Origin: Pseudomonas chlororaphis
GTDB lineage: Bacteria; Pseudomonadota; Gammaproteobacteria; Pseudomonadales; Pseudomonadaceae
NCBI RefSeq assembly: GCF_003731765.1
Contig: NZ_MOAL01000009.1
Coordinates: 1 to 64,000 of the forward strand
Direction: 5' to 3'
Length of the DNA stretch: 64,000 bases
The translations under genes were made by a program, and so were the position numbers. This document shows positions 60,669-64,000 of this stretch, piece by piece. The notes below the pieces were generated by a model. It saw only the letters and a list, made by a program, of their open reading frames with translations. It was not told the origin of the DNA and did not search any database. Positions within the stretch are counted from its first letter, which is position 1. Every line of letters starts with the position of its first letter.

Positions 60669-61271
60669 ATGCACAGAAAAGAAAGGACAGCGTATTTAAA
60701 GAGCAATATTAAATACCTGATAAAAAGTCGCGGTGAAACGCAACTGTCTTTATGCAACGCCAGTGGCCTGACCAGAACCACCATCTACAACATTCTGGAA
60801 GGCAAAGTTACCAATGTGCAGCAATCCACCATTCGCAAAATTTCTGACTTCTTCGGTGTGTCCTACGGAGAAATAGAAACCGTCGACTTTGAAGAGAAAG
60901 AGATTATCGAGAGCAGTATTTCTCCTCAAGGCAACATGAACCCCGCGGCCGTCCCGATTATCAAGGAAAGCCTGTTGATGGCCAACATGGACAGGCGGAT
61001 TGGTGAACTGGCCACGCTGTACCCATTGACCTATTACTTCGGCACCTGCTGCAACTTGATAGCAGTACTGCTGGAGAACGACATCAGCGATGTGAATGAG
61101 CCTGGTGATCTGTTGATCGTTCAAAAAGGTTCGTCGACGGATGACAGAGAAAAACTGGCTTACGACAGACTGACGAAGAAACTGATCATCATGAATACGC
61201 CGTGCTCCGACTCTGATCGCATGTGTGTAGTGGGCGATATCATCGAGGAGCGATTCAATGACAGCGTATGA
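60669..61271 (+). CDS. XRE-family regulator with extra C-terminal domain
   Basis: Helix-turn-helix protein, 200 aa. Residues about 8-65 form a Cro/CI-type HTH (TQLSLCNASGLTRTTIYNIL, EGKVTNVQQSTIRKISDFFG). The C-terminal part (about 130-195) contains GDLLIVQKG and VVGDIIEE, resembling the S24/LexA-like sensor fold, but I see no clear Ser-Lys dyad. Its last 14 bases overlap the transporter gene, so the two are coupled and the regulator probably senses something linked to the transported molecule. Confidence 0.8.
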   Translation: MHRKERTAYLKSNIKYLIKSRGETQLSLCNASGLTRTTIYNILEGKVTNVQQSTIRKISDFFGVSYGEIETVDFEEKEIIESSISPQGNMNPAAVPIIKESLLMANMDRRIGELATLYPLTYYFGTCCNLIAVLLENDISDVNEPGDLLIVQKGSSTDDREKLAYDRLTKKLIIMNTPCSDSDRMCVVGDIIEERFNDSV

Positions 61272-62139
61272 AGGTGAGTTCGAGAACAGCAAATACAAAC
61301 TGCTGGGTTTTGAAAACAATAAAAACCTGGCGGTGATCATGGTCATCGCCACGGGCAAGGTCATCAAAATCAAGCTACGCGAAGTACTGAACAGCGAAAT
61401 AATGGACAATTTGAATAAAGCGGAAATCAAGAATCTGTATAAAAAGTTTTATTCCCAGGGAGGCGCTCTGACCGCTTACGACCTGAACGACCGCCACGAA
61501 AACTCATGGATGATTTACATCATCCTGAACCTGCTGCTGTTTACGTTTTATATTTTCACCAGCATTGCTGCGACCAAACCGATTTACCTGGAGTCGCTTG
61601 ATATCATTATCACTCCGGGCACCTTTCTGTATCCCTTGACCTTTCTGATCGTTGACTTATTGAACGAGAACTTTGGACTCAGGCTTGCAAGAAAGGCCAT
61701 TTTATTTGCATTTGCAAGTAATGCCATGATTATCATCTTGCTCTACGGCTCGACGTTTCTTCCCGGTTTGCCAGGCTGGAAACTCGATACGCCTTATAAC
61801 GACGTGATCCTCCATGTGTCTTCTGTCTTGGTCGCCTCTTCGGTCTCTTTTCTCGTTTCTGAAAATATAAACTCATACCTGTTGTGCAAGATAAAAGAGC
61901 TGACCAACTCCAGGTTCCTCTTCCTCCGCATATTCTTGAGCACTTTGTTTGCGGTCATCATCGACAGCTTCCTGTTTTGCTACATCGCTTTTTATGGCGC
62001 CATGCAAAACAGCGATATTCTAAACATGATTTATGTGCAGATTGCCATCAAAGTGTGTTTCGCGTTTTTCAATATCTTGCCAGCCTACGGTGCAAGGTCG
62101 TTGTTCAGACGATACATCACAGACGGCCAGACAAAGTAA
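61258..62139 (+). CDS. VUT/YhhQ-type transporter with N-terminal cytoplasmic domain
   Basis: Membrane protein of 293 aa. Residues about 84-285 hold six helices with the VUT (queuosine precursor transporter, YhhQ) features: IAATKPIYLESLDIIITPGT, YPLTFLIVDLLNENFG, and FAVIIDSFLFCYIAF. Residues 1-83 are a soluble domain not present in ordinary YhhQ (TGKVIKIKLREVLNSEI). It starts inside the XRE gene (14-base overlap). With QueC encoded opposite, import of preQ0, preQ1 or a related 7-deazapurine is the natural hypothesis. AT-rich codon use. Confidence 0.82.
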   Translation: MTAYEGEFENSKYKLLGFENNKNLAVIMVIATGKVIKIKLREVLNSEIMDNLNKAEIKNLYKKFYSQGGALTAYDLNDRHENSWMIYIILNLLLFTFYIFTSIAATKPIYLESLDIIITPGTFLYPLTFLIVDLLNENFGLRLARKAILFAFASNAMIIILLYGSTFLPGLPGWKLDTPYNDVILHVSSVLVASSVSFLVSENINSYLLCKIKELTNSRFLFLRIFLSTLFAVIIDSFLFCYIAFYGAMQNSDILNMIYVQIAIKVCFAFFNILPAYGARSLFRRYITDGQTK

Positions 62140-62158
62140 TACGACGTAATCACCCTCC

Positions 62159-62192
62159 TCAACACTCGCCTGCCAGGCAGGCGCAGTGTTGA
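62159..62192. terminator. Bidirectional hairpin between the transporter gene and queC
   Basis: TCAACACT and GCCTG on the left pair with CAGGC and AGTGTTGA on the right, forming a long interrupted stem in the 78-base gap between convergent genes. No T tract, but well placed to stop both transcripts. Confidence 0.65.
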
Positions 62193-62217
62193 ACTGCCAT
62201 CAACGCGCCATAAACCC

Positions 62218-62919
62218 TTACTTCAGCGCCAGCTTGTCTTTCAAGCTGTTCAGGGTCTCGGATCGGCTTTCAAGATACTGATTCAAGCCTTTCATTCGAA
62301 GGTTGCACGCATCGCAGTTGCCGCAGCCGCTGCCCATGATGCCGTTGTAGCACGTCAGCGTCTGCTCACGAATCAAGTCCAACTGGCCGTGGTAATCCGC
62401 GAGCGCCCATGTCTCTGCCTTGTTCAGCCACATCAACGGCGTCTCAAGGCGCAGTTTGTACTCCATGCCCAGTTCAAGGGCCTTGTTCAAGGCTTTTACA
62501 AACTCATCCCGGCAATCCGGATAACCCGAGAAGTCGGTCTCGCATACACCGGTAATGACGCTTTCAGCCTTTACCTGATAGGCATAAATAGACGCCAGCG
62601 TCAGAAACAGAATATTTCTTCCTGGCACAAACGTACTGGGCAAGCTTTCGCCGGAGCTGTTCACCGTTGGAACCGGAATATTGTCCCGGGTGAGGCTGCT
62701 GATCGCCAATTCGTTCAGCAACGAAGCATCCAGTACCTTATGGACGGTCGCCCCCAGGTGTTTTGCAAGCCGTTGGGCTGTTTCTATTTCCGCGTGGTGA
62801 CGCTGACCATAGTCAAACGTAATGCAGTGCACCTCGTCGTAGAGGGGCAATGCGTGAATCAGGCAGGTGGTCGAGTCCTGTCCGCCACTGAAAACGATTA
62901 CGGCTTTTTTCTTCATCAT
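62218..62919 (-). CDS. queC: 7-cyano-7-deazaguanine synthase QueC (enterobacterial type)
   Basis: ATP-dependent enzyme making preQ0 from 7-carboxy-7-deazaguanine and ammonia, 233 aa. PP-loop SGGQDST (residues 11-17), zinc Cys 190, 199, 202 and 205 (SGCGNCDACN), and conserved VPGRNILFLTLA and GVCETDFSGYPDCR. These phrases match my memory of E. coli QueC closely; the usual Pseudomonas QueC has a different type (SGGLDSAT). So it is likely a second, transferred copy. ATG 62919 follows AGGA at six bases. Convergent with the VUT transporter. Confidence 0.9.
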   Translation of the reverse strand: MMKKKAVIVFSGGQDSTTCLIHALPLYDEVHCITFDYGQRHHAEIETAQRLAKHLGATVHKVLDASLLNELAISSLTRDNIPVPTVNSSGESLPSTFVPGRNILFLTLASIYAYQVKAESVITGVCETDFSGYPDCRDEFVKALNKALELGMEYKLRLETPLMWLNKAETWALADYHGQLDLIREQTLTCYNGIMGSGCGNCDACNLRMKGLNQYLESRSETLNSLKDKLALK

Positions 62920-62988
62920 TGTGCTTCCTGCATCTCTAGAGCCATTTGAATAACGTAAACAGCCCACGGAGGGGCTGCGCATAAAATA

Positions 62989-63020
62989 CCCCGCACCTCT
63001 CTCGAAGGCGGGGCTTTTTT
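62989..63020 (-). terminator. Terminator after the cytochrome b561-like gene (bidirectional)
   Basis: CCCCGC (62989-62994) pairs with GCGGGG (63008-63013); T-rich tracts lie on both sides (TTTTTT on the plus side, TATTTT on the minus side). It separates the b561-like gene from queC. Confidence 0.8.
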
Positions 63021-63037
63021 GTCCTCGGGCGACAGGT

Positions 63038-63592
63038 TCAGGCCTTCGAAGCCCGGCCGGCCATGCGCAGGAGGATCTGCCGATCCCCCTTGACGCAGTG
63101 CAGGACCACCGCGCCGATGTGGCCGACGATCAGCACCAGCAGGGTCCAGCCCAGCAGGCTGTGGAAGTTGCTGCCCAGGTCGATCATCCACTGCACTTTC
63201 TCCCCCTCGAAACCCGCCATCACCGGCAGGCCGAACGCCGAAAACGCCCGGCCCGAGCCGTACTGGCGCAACAGCCCGAGAAACGGGATGGCGAACATAA
63301 AGCCGTACAGCACCAGGTGCCCCAGGTGGGCGCCGAGGTTGATGCTCGGTGGCCGGCGGTGCCGGTTCAGCAGGCTCCAGACCACGCGCAGCACCAGCAG
63401 GCCCATCAGCAGCAGGCCCACTTGTTTGTGGGTCGGCCAGAGGAACTTGTCCAGCGCCGAATCGGAGAGCAGGTAATGGGCGCAGGTGGTGCAGTAGATC
63501 CAGGTAAAGGCCAAGGCCATGGCCCAGTGCAAGCTGCGACTGACGACACCGTAGCGGGCCTTCGAGTCGGTCATTTCAACGCTGTTGTCCAT
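63038..63592 (-). CDS. Cytochrome b561-like membrane protein
   Basis: Four-helix di-heme cytochrome b family protein, 184 aa. Candidate heme-ligand His: SLHWAMALAF (about residue 20), THKQVGLLL, NFHSLLGW and GHIGAVVLH. These place two His pairs in helices 1/3 and 2/4-like positions. It would carry electrons in the inner membrane. ATG 63592 is preferred over GTG 63601. It lies near the end of the cyo (cytochrome bo3) operon but separated by a terminator, so it is a separate gene. Confidence 0.83.
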   Translation of the reverse strand: MDNSVEMTDSKARYGVVSRSLHWAMALAFTWIYCTTCAHYLLSDSALDKFLWPTHKQVGLLLMGLLVLRVVWSLLNRHRRPPSINLGAHLGHLVLYGFMFAIPFLGLLRQYGSGRAFSAFGLPVMAGFEGEKVQWMIDLGSNFHSLLGWTLLVLIVGHIGAVVLHCVKGDRQILLRMAGRASKA

Positions 63593-63732
63593 TGCATCCA
63601 CTCGGCTTCAAACTCAAGGCCACAATTTTACGGGAGCCGGGTGGGCGCTTGGGAGCTAAAAGATTTAAATGATGTGACCCCCTGCACGCTCACGGCCCAG
63701 CCAAAAGACTGGCAAGGGGACAAAAAACGCGC

Positions 63733-63769
63733 AAAAAAAACCCCGCACTTCTGTCGAAGGCGGGGTTTT
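63733..63769 (-). terminator. Terminator after cyoE
   Basis: On the minus strand AAAACCCCGC pairs with GCGGGGTTTT, followed by T tract (eight T). It ends the transcript containing cyoE, about 17 bases after the stop. Confidence 0.88.
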
Positions 63770-63785
63770 CATCGGCCGGTGCAGC

Positions 63786-64000
63786 TTAAGGCGCGTAGGT
63801 CAGCAGCAGTTCAGTCGGTACCTTGAAATCCAGGGACATCATCACGCTCAGCGCGGTGATGGTGAAAATCGAGAAGACGAAGAGCTTGCGGGCCCAGACG
63901 GTGTCATCCACCGCCTTGTAGCCGGTCCAGGCCATGTACAACCAGTACATGCCCATGGCGGCTGCCACAGCCAGGTAACTCATGCCCGCGTAACCACTGA
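63786..64000 (-). CDS. cyoE: C-terminal part of heme O synthase CyoE (truncated by window edge)
   Basis: The visible 70 residues (ending SLDFKVPTELLLTYAP) contain two membrane helices and the phrase WARKLFVFSIFTITALSVMMS, typical of the C-terminus of Pseudomonas protoheme IX farnesyltransferase. CyoE converts heme B to heme O for the bo3 oxidase. The gene continues beyond base 64000. An internal ATG at 63983 is not the start. Confidence 0.75.
   Translation of the reverse strand, partial: SGYAGMSYLAVAAAMGMYWLYMAWTGYKAVDDTVWARKLFVFSIFTITALSVMMSLDFKVPTELLLTYAP

Noticed and set aside
62920..62988. preQ1 riboswitch in front of queC
   Set aside because: The leader is only a few dozen bases, with no pseudoknot-forming stem and purine-rich tail of the known preQ1 classes.

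Overview
The window is chromosomal DNA from a Pseudomonas of the fluorescens group. This is inferred from high-GC coding sequence with Pseudomonas-style genes: a PrtD/HasD-type exporter, AruH/AruI-like enzymes, the Hcp/VgrG/EagR/Rhs module, and a CyoE fragment at the right edge. No tRNA, CRISPR array or insertion sequence was recognised. The left edge holds two tandem promoters of ribosomal-RNA type that point left, so a 16S rRNA gene probably lies just outside the window.

Layout. 0.5-10.3 kb: two small proteins, a complete type I secretion operon (ABC exporter, adaptor, TolC-like pore) with no visible substrate gene, a GGDEF-EAL c-di-GMP enzyme, and a soluble FIST-domain chemoreceptor. 10.3-19.1 kb: ordinary chromosomal genes, including a small lipoprotein, an EamA transporter, a GST, an AraC regulator, an epimerase/reductase with a convergent MerR regulator and a MerR-type promoter, an OmpR/EnvZ-type two-component pair, and the MlaA lipoprotein.

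19.1-30.6 kb: a type VI secretion effector island on the minus strand. In transcription order it runs Hcp, VgrG, EagR chaperone, a 1412-residue prePAAR/PAAR-Rhs effector with an AHH-nuclease tip, its DUF4303 immunity protein, then three decayed orphan Rhs-tip/toxin modules, each followed by an intact candidate immunity gene. The orphan zone is visibly AT-rich. A sigma-54-like promoter and three near-identical palindromes lie upstream of hcp.

30.8-45.6 kb: an MFS/LysR pair, a PhoD-like phosphatase, an ArsR-rhodanese regulator with a clear palindromic operator, a possible Tse4/Tsi4-like effector-immunity pair (37.4-38.4 kb), and a rhizopine (Moc)-like oxygenase cluster: a desaturase-fold enzyme, a Rieske ferredoxin, a ferredoxin reductase, a TIM-barrel isomerase and a divergent LacI regulator.

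45.7-57.8 kb: a basic amino acid/guanidino compound catabolic locus with an AruI-like decarboxylase, a LysR regulator, a four-gene polar amino acid ABC importer, an AruH-like transaminase, an amidohydrolase and a CobW-type GTPase, followed by a second MFS/LysR pair.

58.0-63.0 kb: an accessory cassette with a divergent SHMT-like PLP enzyme lacking several canonical active-site residues, an XRE regulator overlapping a VUT/YhhQ-type transporter with an extra cytoplasmic domain, and a QueC that resembles the enterobacterial rather than the usual Pseudomonas type. This cassette and the Rhs orphan array are the most unusual parts of the window. The right edge returns to core genes (cytochrome b561-like protein and the end of cyoE).
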